This document shows, piece by piece, positions 5,677 through 11,596 of a stretch of DNA of 11,596 bases. The notes beneath the pieces are model-generated. The model was not told the DNA's origin. It made no database searches and saw only the letters and a list, made by a program, of their open reading frames with translations. Position numbers and translations under genes: made by a program. Source of the DNA: Candidatus Colwellbacteria bacterium CG10_big_fil_rev_8_21_14_0_10_41_28 (GTDB lineage: Bacteria > Patescibacteriota > Minisyncoccia > UBA6257 > Colwellbacteraceae); contig PFAG01000016.1 in the NCBI GenBank assembly GCA_002773755.1, positions 1 through 11,596 on the forward strand, written 5' to 3'. Position 1 is the stretch's first letter. The number at the start of each line of letters is the position of its first letter.

Positions 5677-6939
5677 CTATTCAAGTATTTCTGCCTCTTC
5701 TGCAAGTTGATTTAGAACACTCTTAAATCCATCAAAATGAGTTCCTAAGACGAGATAGTTGCCACTCCAGCCATATACGAAGGACACGCCCGTAGTCTCG
5801 TTAAAAAGCAGATATCTGGCTGTTTCTCCGGTGGATACGGTTATGCTATTTGCGAATGCAGTTCCTTCTGGGCCAACAATATCTTCTGTGTATAGGTTCT
5901 CCACATCAGCTGAAGCCTCAAAGTCTGCGCTAATAGACGTCTTAGTTGATCCTTTGTCAGAAACGTCTGAGGCAAGCTTAAATACATACCCTGGCCAATC
6001 ACTAGTTGCGGCGTGATAAACGTATCCAGTAAAGCTCTCCTCCAATTTGCTCGCATCAAAGTTTGGAAGAACTGCTGCTATAAATTCCTGAGCTGTGACC
6101 ATCTCGCCATCACTGTTAGCCAAATAGAATTCGCTAATGGTGCCTGCTGATCCAGATATCCCCGAAACTGCAGTTTTGATTGATCCTACCGAGACCGCAT
6201 CAACTGAGACTGATTCTGCTTCAGCTACGGTATTGAAGTAGCTTTCGTATGAAGCGTTAGCTGGACTAGTTGATCCAGGAGGGAGTAGTCCAGCTGGAGA
6301 TGTTACTCCAGTTGGGTCTTCTGGGACCTGATCGTCTACAAAAGTATCTCCTGATTGAGCAAAGATATCCTCTTGCGGAGCCTCGCTAAAAAAATTTGGT
6401 AACACATAGAAGTATGCAACTGCTCCTGCAATAGCAAGAAGAATAACTACTCCTAGTCCTAAGAGTAGGGCTTTTTTCTTCCCATCGTCGGTGACACTTG
6501 TTTCGGCCATTGGCATATCTGTTGCTGGCTGACCTGTGTTGATTGTTTTTGGTTGAGCTGTCAGACCACCTGTTTGTTTAATAGAGCTTTGGTCGCTATC
6601 CATAGTCCTAACACCAACATCTCTCGATGGAGGTGGGGGAACTGCTCCTCCCAAAGATGATGGAGGAGTTGGAACGCTTGGAGCTAGTGGTGGAGGTGGT
6701 ACTGGAGATGGGCTAACTGGTGGTGCCTGAGGCGCAGGAGGCATTGGTGGCGTTGGAGGCATCACTCCTCCTGGGTTAGCTGGGGGTGTAGCCCCTGCTG
6801 GCGGAAAAGGGACAGAGCTGTCCTGAGCTCCCATAAAATTAGGCGACATTGGATTTACCTTGTTCTGTTGCGGGTCTTGTTGGTTACCCATATTTGGATT
6901 AGGGCTACCGACACCCGGCTGATTGTTTGTGCCGTTCAT
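5677..6939 (-). CDS. Proline-rich single-pass membrane protein, unknown function
   Basis: I do not recognise a family. Counted from the ATG at 6939 the protein has 420 residues. Residues 1-153 are low-complexity, rich in Pro, Gly, Gln and Asn with two PPPP runs, and look disordered and cytoplasmic. A KKK (154-156) is followed by a transmembrane helix (about 157-181). The rest, about 235 residues rich in Ser, Thr, Ala, Glu and Asp and lacking Cys, would lie outside by the positive-inside rule. Polyproline runs imply a need for EF-P. An in-frame GTG at 6960 is an alternative start: it has AAGGA about nine bases upstream, but the added residues (MCANIIY) look non-coding, so I prefer the ATG. The gene lies between pnp and nusA in the operon, where such a protein is unexpected. 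Confidence 0.75.
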   Translation of the reverse strand: MNGTNNQPGVGSPNPNMGNQQDPQQNKVNPMSPNFMGAQDSSVPFPPAGATPPANPGGVMPPTPPMPPAPQAPPVSPSPVPPPPLAPSVPTPPSSLGGAVPPPPSRDVGVRTMDSDQSSIKQTGGLTAQPKTINTGQPATDMPMAETSVTDDGKKKALLLGLGVVILLAIAGAVAYFYVLPNFFSEAPQEDIFAQSGDTFVDDQVPEDPTGVTSPAGLLPPGSTSPANASYESYFNTVAEAESVSVDAVSVGSIKTAVSGISGSAGTISEFYLANSDGEMVTAQEFIAAVLPNFDASKLEESFTGYVYHAATSDWPGYVFKLASDVSDKGSTKTSISADFEASADVENLYTEDIVGPEGTAFANSITVSTGETARYLLFNETTGVSFVYGWSGNYLVLGTHFDGFKSVLNQLAEEAEILE

Positions 6940-6965
6940 ATAGATAATGTTAGCACACACCTATA

Positions 6966-6990
6966 AGTATCCTTTTTAGATGTGGATACT
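6966..6990 (-). promoter_or_regulatory. Hairpin at the pnp 3' end
   Basis: In the minus-strand RNA a perfect 7-bp stem pairs AGUAUCC (6990-6984) with GGAUACU (6972-6966) around an 11-nt AU-rich loop. It overlaps the pnp stop codon. No U-tract follows, so it is not a normal terminator. The 3' arm takes up part of the AAGGA that could serve as ribosome site for the GTG start at 6960 of the next gene. Confidence 0.4.
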
Positions 6991-9100
6991 ATTTTTCAGA
7001 TGATTCTAGGGCTTTGAGGGATAGAGAGATTTTCCCATTCTCTTTCTTTACAACCTTAACTTTTACTACGTCTCCCTCCTTAACCACATCTTCTACATTC
7101 TTAACAAACCCGTCTTTTAGTTCTGATACATGGAGGAGACCACTTTTGCTTCCTGGAAACTCTACAATTGCTCCAAACTCAAGGATCTTTGCCACCTTAC
7201 CTTCCAAAATTTCTCCAACCTCTATATCTCTCATCAGTTCGTTTATATAGTCGAAAGCTTTTTGGCCCTTTTCGGCATCTGTGGTTGTAATTAGAACTGT
7301 TCCATCTTCTTCTATGTCTATTGAGTCGACACCGGTGTTTTCTATTATTCCATTAATAACCTTCCCTCCTGGTCCGATTAGCTCACCTATCCTATCTGGG
7401 GCAATCTTTGTCTTAAGAATTCTTGGAGCAAAGCTAGAGAGCTCAGCTCTTGGGCTGTCTATAACCTTGTTAGTTACTTCTAATATGTGGAGTCTTGCCT
7501 GTTTCGCTTTTTCAAGAGTCTCTTTGATTATATCTATGGTCAATCCATCTATCTTAACGTCGAGTTGAATAGCATTGATACCATCTTTTGTCCCCGCAAC
7601 TTTGAAGTCCATGTCTCCATGGTGATCTTCTGGTCCTTGAATATCTGTTAGAACTTTATGGCTACCATCGCTTCCTAGTATAAGTCCCATGGCTATTCCG
7701 GCTGCAGGCTGTTCTATTGGCACTCCTGCGCTCATCAAACTGAGAGACGAAGCTGAAACTGTTGCCATTGAACTTGATCCATTTGAAGAAAGGATCTCTG
7801 AGACAAGCCTAATGGTGTATGGGAATTCTTCTTTTGAAGGAATGAGTGGCGCGAGGGCTTTTAGAGCAAGGGCCCCGTGTCCAATATCTCTTCTTCCCGG
7901 GCCTCTGAATGATCTGGCTTCTCCAACTGAAAATGGAGGGAAGTTATAGTGGAGCATAAAGTTTTTCTTACCAGAGAACTCAATTGTGTCTATGGTCTGC
8001 TCTGATCCTGGGGCTCCCAAGGTTGTTATGGCTAGGGCTTGAGTATCTCCTCTGACAAATAGGGCAGATCCATGCATTCTCTCGAGCATATCTATCTCGG
8101 CGTAGAGATCTCTAACCTCATCAAGAGCTCTTCCATCAACTCTTTTATCTTCTTTGAGAGCTTTTTCGTGGACGAGATCATTAATCGCCTCATCTATTAT
8201 GGTTTCTGCAAATTTATTAACCTCGCCTTCTTCAAAACCAGACTCTAGAAGGTGTTCTTTTAGAGAATCTTCTAGGTTGGATATGCCTTCTCCCATTTCT
8301 GTTTTACTAGAAGCAAAAACCGCTGATTCTAGTTTGTCTGAAATGAACCCTTTTGCTTTGGCTTCCATTTCGTCGGTTGGTTTGAAGAGTGGAATCTCTA
8401 TTTTTCCTTTTCCAATTTCCTTAACTACTTCCTCTTGGAAACTAACTAGGCCTGCTATTGCCGCTTGAGCTGCCTTTGAAGCCTCCACAACATCTGATTC
8501 ATCAATTGCCCTTCCGCCAAGCTCAATCATATTGATTCTATCTTTAGTGCCTGCGATAAACGAGTCTAGGGTTCCTTCTTCTAGGGCAACTTCGCTATTT
8601 GTTGGGTTCAACTTGAACTCGCCCGCTATTTTGGCAACTCTAACTGCTGCGGCTGGACCACTCCATGGAATATCTGAAATTGAAAGTGCGGCTGATGTCC
8701 CCATAAGAGCTGGGATATCGGGATCATTCTCTCCATCATACGAGAGAACAGTATTAACAACCTGTATAGCCCTTCTGATGCGCTGATCAAAAAGAGGTCT
8801 TATGATCCTGTCGATCTGTCTTCCCGAAAGAGTGGCTTCGTCTGATGGACGACCCTCTCTTCTAATAAATTGGGAGCCTAAAATCTTGCCTGCTGCATAG
8901 AATTTCTCTTCATAGTCTACTGCCAAGGGAAAATAGTCCCTGTCTGAGTCAAACTTGTCCATAACCACAGTCGTGAGAACTACTGTCCCCCCATATGTGG
9001 TCATAACAGAGGCGTTGGTCTGTTTAGCTAAATCAGAGACCTCTAGTTTGAGGTCTCTTCCTGCAATTTCCTTCTTAAATATCTTTTTATTTAAATCCAT
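6989..9100 (-). CDS. pnp: Polyribonucleotide nucleotidyltransferase (PNPase)
   Basis: PNPase degrades RNA 3' to 5' using phosphate and can add tails in reverse; it acts as a trimer. The 703-aa protein has the full set: RNase PH domain 1 (about 10-215), a helical linker (about 220-320), catalytic RNase PH domain 2 (about 325-550), KH (about 562-620, GPGG loop 576-579) and S1 (about 628-697). Active-site features are intact: the FRGPGRRDIGHG segment (398-409), the phosphate-binding Ser442-Ser444 in NGSSSMATV, and Asp492 and Asp498 in the segment EDHHGDMDFK. Length is normal for the family. The start ATG comes five bases after the NYN gene and has no clear Shine-Dalgarno site. E. coli pnp controls itself through a hairpin in its leader, but there is no room for one here. 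The rpsO-pnp neighbourhood is classical. Confidence 0.98.
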   Translation of the reverse strand: MDLNKKIFKKEIAGRDLKLEVSDLAKQTNASVMTTYGGTVVLTTVVMDKFDSDRDYFPLAVDYEEKFYAAGKILGSQFIRREGRPSDEATLSGRQIDRIIRPLFDQRIRRAIQVVNTVLSYDGENDPDIPALMGTSAALSISDIPWSGPAAAVRVAKIAGEFKLNPTNSEVALEEGTLDSFIAGTKDRINMIELGGRAIDESDVVEASKAAQAAIAGLVSFQEEVVKEIGKGKIEIPLFKPTDEMEAKAKGFISDKLESAVFASSKTEMGEGISNLEDSLKEHLLESGFEEGEVNKFAETIIDEAINDLVHEKALKEDKRVDGRALDEVRDLYAEIDMLERMHGSALFVRGDTQALAITTLGAPGSEQTIDTIEFSGKKNFMLHYNFPPFSVGEARSFRGPGRRDIGHGALALKALAPLIPSKEEFPYTIRLVSEILSSNGSSSMATVSASSLSLMSAGVPIEQPAAGIAMGLILGSDGSHKVLTDIQGPEDHHGDMDFKVAGTKDGINAIQLDVKIDGLTIDIIKETLEKAKQARLHILEVTNKVIDSPRAELSSFAPRILKTKIAPDRIGELIGPGGKVINGIIENTGVDSIDIEEDGTVLITTTDAEKGQKAFDYINELMRDIEVGEILEGKVAKILEFGAIVEFPGSKSGLLHVSELKDGFVKNVEDVVKEGDVVKVKVVKKENGKISLSLKALESSEK

Positions 9101-9105
9101 TATTA

Positions 9106-9660
9106 TTATGTTTTCTTTCTTCCTTTAGTTCCGCTTATTGATCTTGAGCTTGATGTTTTAAAAATCATTTTTGGCATTTCATCGAGATCGATAAAATTGT
9201 CTGCCACATCTCGTAGTAGAGAAGATGTTGTTTTACCAAAAGCAGCCACCTCTACCCCCTTACCAAGACCCCATTGGAGATATTTTACTAGTGGCGCAAA
9301 GTCTCCATCTCCGGAAACGAGGATCGCTACGTCGAACATGCCAGATGTCCTAATGGCATCAACTGCTATTCCAACATCCCAGTCAGCCTTTTTGGCTCCG
9401 CTTGAGAAAATTTGAATATCTTTACTAATAACCTCTATGCCACTTTCCTCAAGAGCCTTAAAGAAGGCATCCTCCCCTGTGGCTGGGTCACTCTTAACGA
9501 CGTATCCAAGAGCCCTAACAAGTTTTCTTCCGTTTGTTAGTTTTTTAAGAAGTTCACTGTAGTTGACTCTGCTGTCGTAGAGATTTTTGGCAGAGTGATA
9601 TAAGTTTTGGATATCTATAAAGACTCCTACTCGTTGTTCCTTATTTGGAATTATGGCCAT
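9106..9660 (-). CDS. NYN/LabA-type PIN-like domain protein, putative ribonuclease
   Basis: A 184-aa protein built almost entirely of one NYN (DUF88, LabA-like) domain, a PIN-related fold whose members are proven or presumed metal-dependent ribonucleases. The acidic motifs are all visible: FIDIQNLYH (14-22, Asp16 and Asn19), KKADWDVGIAVDA (90-102, Asp93, Asp95, Asp101) and LVSGDGDF (114-121, Asp118 and Asp120). The domain is followed by a basic Ser/Arg/Lys tail (168-184) that could contact RNA. The start shares one base with the rpsO stop (TAATG), and pnp follows after five bases, so the three genes are coupled. The setting, between a ribosomal protein and PNPase, suggests a role in RNA decay or processing. 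Substrate and activity are unknown. A regulatory non-catalytic role cannot be excluded. Confidence 0.85.
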   Translation of the reverse strand: MAIIPNKEQRVGVFIDIQNLYHSAKNLYDSRVNYSELLKKLTNGRKLVRALGYVVKSDPATGEDAFFKALEESGIEVISKDIQIFSSGAKKADWDVGIAVDAIRTSGMFDVAILVSGDGDFAPLVKYLQWGLGKGVEVAAFGKTTSSLLRDVADNFIDLDEMPKMIFKTSSSRSISGTKGRKKT

Positions 9661-9926
9661 TACTTCTTGAGCCCAAGCTTTGTAACAAGTTTCTTGTAGT
9701 TAATTGGAGACTTGTCTGCAAGGTACTTTAATAGTTTACGCCTTTTATTAACTAATCCCAAAAGACCTCTACGAGAGTGCTTGTCTTTAGGGTGTTTCTT
9801 TAGGTGATCAGCCAATTCGGTGATCCTTCTGCTCGCTATAGCAATTTGAACCTGTGGAGAGCCAGTATCTTCTTTATGAACCTGATGCTCCTTAATTGTA
9901 TTTTGTTTCTTTCTTTTACTTAACAT
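9660..9926 (-). CDS. rpsO: 30S ribosomal protein S15
   Basis: S15 is a primary binder of the central domain of 16S rRNA and contributes to the subunit bridge. The 88-aa length matches bacterial S15. Diagnostic features include EDTGSPQVQIA (19-29), the region PKDKHSRRGLLGLVNKRRKL (46-65) that carries the helix-loop for rRNA contact, and the basic C-terminus YKKLVTKLGLKK. It is the first gene of the eight-gene minus-strand run. The start ATG has no Shine-Dalgarno site. The best promoter predicts a leader of only about 15 nt, too short for the folded leader through which E. coli S15 represses itself. The stop overlaps the NYN start. Confidence 0.98.
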   Translation of the reverse strand: MLSKRKKQNTIKEHQVHKEDTGSPQVQIAIASRRITELADHLKKHPKDKHSRRGLLGLVNKRRKLLKYLADKSPINYKKLVTKLGLKK

Positions 9927-9947
9927 ATTTGTATTAAAAGTAGAGTC

Positions 9948-9976
9948 ATAATAACTTTTTTATACCCATCTGTAAA
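9948..9976 (-). promoter_or_regulatory. Promoter for the rpsO operon
   Basis: A -35 TTTACA (9976-9971, five of six) and a -10 TATTAT (9953-9948, five of six) are separated by the ideal 17 nt. The start site would fall near 9941, about 15 nt before the rpsO ATG. This is the best sigma-70-type match in the window and it precedes the longest operon. Confidence 0.6.
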
Positions 9977-10001
9977 TACACTAAAATTTAGCGATAGTCA
10001 A
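9973..10001 (-). promoter_or_regulatory. Second candidate promoter for rpsO
   Basis: TTGACT (10001-9996, five of six to TTGACA) and TATTTA (9978-9973) are separated by 17 nt. The start would be near 9966, giving a leader of about 40 nt. It overlaps the downstream promoter's -35 and includes the palindrome CTAAAATTTAG (9981-9991). It could act in tandem with that promoter or be chance. Confidence 0.35.
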
Positions 10002-10002
10002 A

Positions 10003-10032
10003 TTAAGTGTCGCAAAATATTAGTGATATACT
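10003..10032 (+). promoter_or_regulatory. Candidate promoter for the xer gene (leaderless)
   Basis: TATACT (10027-10032) is a good -10. An 18-nt spacer leads back to a weak -35, TTAAGT (10003-10008). Transcription would begin at about 10039-10040, on or just before the A of the ATG, and no Shine-Dalgarno site is present. Together these would give a leaderless message. Confidence 0.35.
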
Positions 10033-10039
10033 TATATAT

Positions 10040-10933
10040 ATGGATGTTAATGAGGCTATCAAAGACTATTTGGACTATTTAGATGTTGAGAAGAATAGGT
10101 CCAAAGCTACTCGTAAGAGTTATGCCAGGTGTCTTGAAAGGTTTGTTAGACAGACAAGAGCGCAGAGCATATCAGACATATCAGAAGGAACTATTAGGGA
10201 TTTTAGAGTCTATCTAGCTAGCTCCAATGCGGGCCTCAAGAAAAGAACTCAATCATATTATGTGATCGTTTTGAGAAACTTCCTTAAGTATCTAAATAGA
10301 GAGGGCAAAGAGGCTGTCTCCCCAGAAAGAGTGGAGTTACCCAAGGTTTCTAGTAGGCAGATTAAAGTCGTGGAGTATGAAGATGTAGAGAGACTTCTCT
10401 CTGCCCCTAAAGGAAGTTCTCTTAAGGCTCTTCGAGACAGAGCAATCCTTGAGACTCTCTTTTCAACAGGTCTGCGTGTATCAGAACTTTGCTCTTTGAA
10501 TAGGTTTGTGAATATTGATAGGGGAGAGTTAACAATACGAGGGAAGGGAGAGAAGTTGAGAATTGTTTTTCTCTCAGAGAGAGCAAGAAAAGCAATTAAG
10601 GAATATTTGGATAAGAGGATGGATGCTGAGGAGGCTATGTTTATAAGTATCTCTAGAGGAAAGGAGCCAAAGGTCTTAGGGCGCATCATTCCAAGAACTA
10701 TTCAAAGACTAGTTAATAAATACGCTAGGGCAGCTGGAATTCCAGACAAGATAACACCGCACCAATTGAGACATCAATTTGCAACAGATCTTCTTTTAAA
10801 TGGTGCTGACATCAGATCGGTTCAAGAGCTTCTTGGCCACTCAAACATCTCGACCACACAAATATATACTCATATAACTAATAAGGAGCTCCGTCAGGTT
10901 CATAAGGCATTTCATGGAAGAAGAAGGAACTAG
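10040..10933 (+). CDS. Xer-type site-specific tyrosine recombinase
   Basis: A 297-aa integrase of the tyrosine recombinase superfamily, the size of XerC/XerD. The N-terminal SAM-like core-binding domain is at about 1-90 and the catalytic domain at about 108-290. All catalytic residues are visible: Arg146 in TGLRVSEL, Lys169 in RGKGEKLR, His241 and Arg244 in HQLRH, His267 in LLGHSNI, and nucleophile Tyr276 in TQIYTH. Xer enzymes resolve chromosome dimers at dif during division. The ending (KELRQVHKAFHGRRRN) also fits Xer rather than phage integrases, and base composition matches the neighbours, so it is probably the chromosomal enzyme. An in-frame GTG at 10007 would add 11 residues, but the ATG begins the normal domain. 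tRNA-Leu follows directly, so a role as an island integrase cannot be ruled out. No dif-like site was identified. Confidence 0.93.
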   Translation: MDVNEAIKDYLDYLDVEKNRSKATRKSYARCLERFVRQTRAQSISDISEGTIRDFRVYLASSNAGLKKRTQSYYVIVLRNFLKYLNREGKEAVSPERVELPKVSSRQIKVVEYEDVERLLSAPKGSSLKALRDRAILETLFSTGLRVSELCSLNRFVNIDRGELTIRGKGEKLRIVFLSERARKAIKEYLDKRMDAEEAMFISISRGKEPKVLGRIIPRTIQRLVNKYARAAGIPDKITPHQLRHQFATDLLLNGADIRSVQELLGHSNISTTQIYTHITNKELRQVHKAFHGRRRN

Positions 10934-10976
10934 GATTGATTTAGAGATAATAGTTTAATAAAGTATTTCAGTAAGC

Positions 10977-11060
10977 GGGCGTGTGGCGGAACTGGTAGAC
11001 GCGCTAGGTTTAGGACCTAGTGGGAGTAATCCCGTGGAGGTTCGAGTCCTCTCTCGCCCA
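10977..11060 (+). tRNA. tRNA-Leu (anticodon TAG)
   Basis: A class II tRNA of 84 nt with a long variable arm (TGGGAGTAATCCCG region). The anticodon stem CTAGG/CCTAG encloses TTTAGGA, giving anticodon TAG, which reads CUA and other CUN codons. The T-loop is TTCGAGT. The acceptor GGGCGTG pairs with CTCGCCC except for a T6-T67 mismatch. The discriminator is A (11060), standard for leucine, followed by CAA, so CCA is not encoded. It lies 43 nt after the recombinase gene and 37 nt before the next coding start, on the same strand. Confidence 0.93.
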
Positions 11061-11086
11061 CAACGATCCTTGAAATAATCCCTATG

Positions 11087-11092
11087 AGGAGG
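11087..11092 (+). promoter_or_regulatory. Strong Shine-Dalgarno site deciding a GTG start
   Basis: AGGAGG, a full match to the anti-Shine-Dalgarno core, lies five bases before GTG at 11098. No other gene in the window has a site of this quality. It selects this start and frame over the out-of-frame ATG at 11084. Confidence 0.8.
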
Positions 11093-11097
11093 ATTCT

Positions 11098-11596
11098 GTG
11101 TCCAATGAAAGTAAGAATGGATTTTGGAGCAAGCTCTTTGGTTCATTTGCCCAAGTGGCAAAGGCGATCAAAGAACTTCTCCCCGAAAGCGGTGTTTTCT
11201 GGGGAGCACTAATAGGCTCTCTAGATCCAGCAGTACGCCCAAGAGCAGAAGAGTTTGCCTTCAAGGCACGAGAAGCATTCGAAGCTCTTCTCGAGAAGCT
11301 AAGAGAACACGGCGTCAAGTTGGATTTCGACAAGATTCGTGGGCTCATCGAGGGTGTTGTCGGGGCGTTCAGAGGAGGGCTAGAAATGGCTCTCCATGAC
11401 AAACTTTCCAATGAGTTCCTGATCGTGCTTTCTGAGAAGATCCTTGTTGATCTTCCGGATCTTGCCGCCAATATTCTCTTCTCAAGCGAAGAGGAATACC
11501 GAGTGCGTCTGGCCCAAAAGGCCGCGACAAGCGAAAAAACCGCTATGAGACTTGGTATTTCTCCCGATCAGCGAGAAAAGATCAATGGAATCATGA
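11098..11596 (+). CDS. Unknown protein, 3' end beyond the window
   Basis: An open frame with no stop from the GTG at 11098 to the window edge (166 codons so far). I recognise no family. The visible part is mostly predicted helix with charged and hydrophobic residues mixed: FWSKLFGSFAQVAKAIKELL near the start, a Gly-rich segment GLIEGVVGAFRGGLEMAL (about 82-99), and FLIVLSEKILVDLPDLAANILF (about 107-128), which may be an amphipathic helix. There is no clear transmembrane segment, signal peptide, Cys pair or catalytic motif. GC is about 49% by hand count over 11101-11580, well above the neighbours, and codons end in C or G far more often (CTC, GCC, ATC, AAG). With its perfect Shine-Dalgarno site this suggests either recent acquisition or a different expression class. 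It follows tRNA-Leu by 37 nt with no promoter visible between them. Confidence 0.75.
   Translation, partial: MSNESKNGFWSKLFGSFAQVAKAIKELLPESGVFWGALIGSLDPAVRPRAEEFAFKAREAFEALLEKLREHGVKLDFDKIRGLIEGVVGAFRGGLEMALHDKLSNEFLIVLSEKILVDLPDLAANILFSSEEEYRVRLAQKAATSEKTAMRLGISPDQREKINGIM

Noticed and set aside
10258..10689. Minus-strand 143-codon frame inside the recombinase gene
   Set aside because: It lies wholly within a gene whose catalytic residues are all intact and has no domain signature or start signal of its own.
10040..11060. Complete integrated element bounded by the recombinase and tRNA-Leu
   Set aside because: No second attachment repeat, cargo or phage genes are visible, and the recombinase looks like a host Xer enzyme with host-like composition. 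Only an island edge to the right remains possible.
11124..11399. Plus-strand 91-codon frame starting at ATG 11124
   Set aside because: It has no ribosome site, is Arg/Ser-rich and lies inside the longer GTG-started frame in another phase.
11082..11471. Minus-strand open frame of 129 codons opposite the last gene
   Set aside because: Its product is Ser/Arg/Leu-rich low-complexity sequence typical of an antisense shadow. The plus-strand frame has the ribosome site and coherent codon use and stays open to the window edge.
1..11596. CRISPR array, toxin-antitoxin pair or other defence system
   Set aside because: No spaced direct repeats or recognisable defence genes were found; the NYN gene is better explained by its rpsO-pnp context than as a toxin.

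Overview
The window looks like chromosome from a small, AT-leaning bacterium (roughly 40% GC by eye). My best guess is Candidatus Patescibacteria (CPR). The reasons are very tight packing, a long string of overlapping housekeeping genes, few recognisable Shine-Dalgarno sites, tRNA genes without an encoded CCA, and lineage-type membrane proteins of no known family. No rRNA or other phylogenetic marker is present to settle this, so the assignment is inference.

Layout. Positions 1-60 hold a rho-independent terminator closing a plus-strand gene to the left. Positions 89-1974 form a tRNA-rich zone. tRNA-His, a divergent GreA/GreB-like gene, tRNA-Arg(TCT) and tRNA-Phe lie on the minus strand. tRNA-Arg(CCT) and tRNA-Pro lie on the plus strand, next a minus-strand gene for an unknown one-helix membrane protein, then plus-strand tRNA-Gly and tRNA-Trp. 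Positions 1978-9926 are one minus-strand run of eight genes, read in the order rpsO - NYN-domain putative RNase - pnp - proline-rich membrane protein - nusA - ppa - clpP - tyrS. Several neighbours overlap or touch, including two TAATG stop/start junctions, so translational coupling is likely. A divergent intergenic region at 9927-10039 separates rpsO from a plus-strand Xer-type tyrosine recombinase. tRNA-Leu(TAG) follows, and then a 3'-truncated gene runs off the right edge.

How the genes fit together. The long operon joins translation (S15, TyrRS), RNA decay (PNPase and a NYN-type putative nuclease), transcription elongation and termination (NusA), pyrophosphate removal (Ppa, which drives polymerase and tRNA-synthetase reactions forward) and protein turnover (ClpP). 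The rpsO-pnp pairing is classical. The NYN gene inserted between them and the membrane protein between pnp and nusA are the less usual parts.

Most noteworthy. The last gene (11098 to the edge) has a GTG start, a perfect AGGAGG site and clearly higher GC (about 49% by hand count), and I recognise no family. It sits directly after a tRNA-Leu and a tyrosine recombinase, so this may be the edge of an acquired island. I found no defence system, CRISPR array, insertion sequence or complete mobile element. None of the eleven complete genes ends in TGA, and six of the eight tRNA genes are followed by CA directly after the discriminator base.
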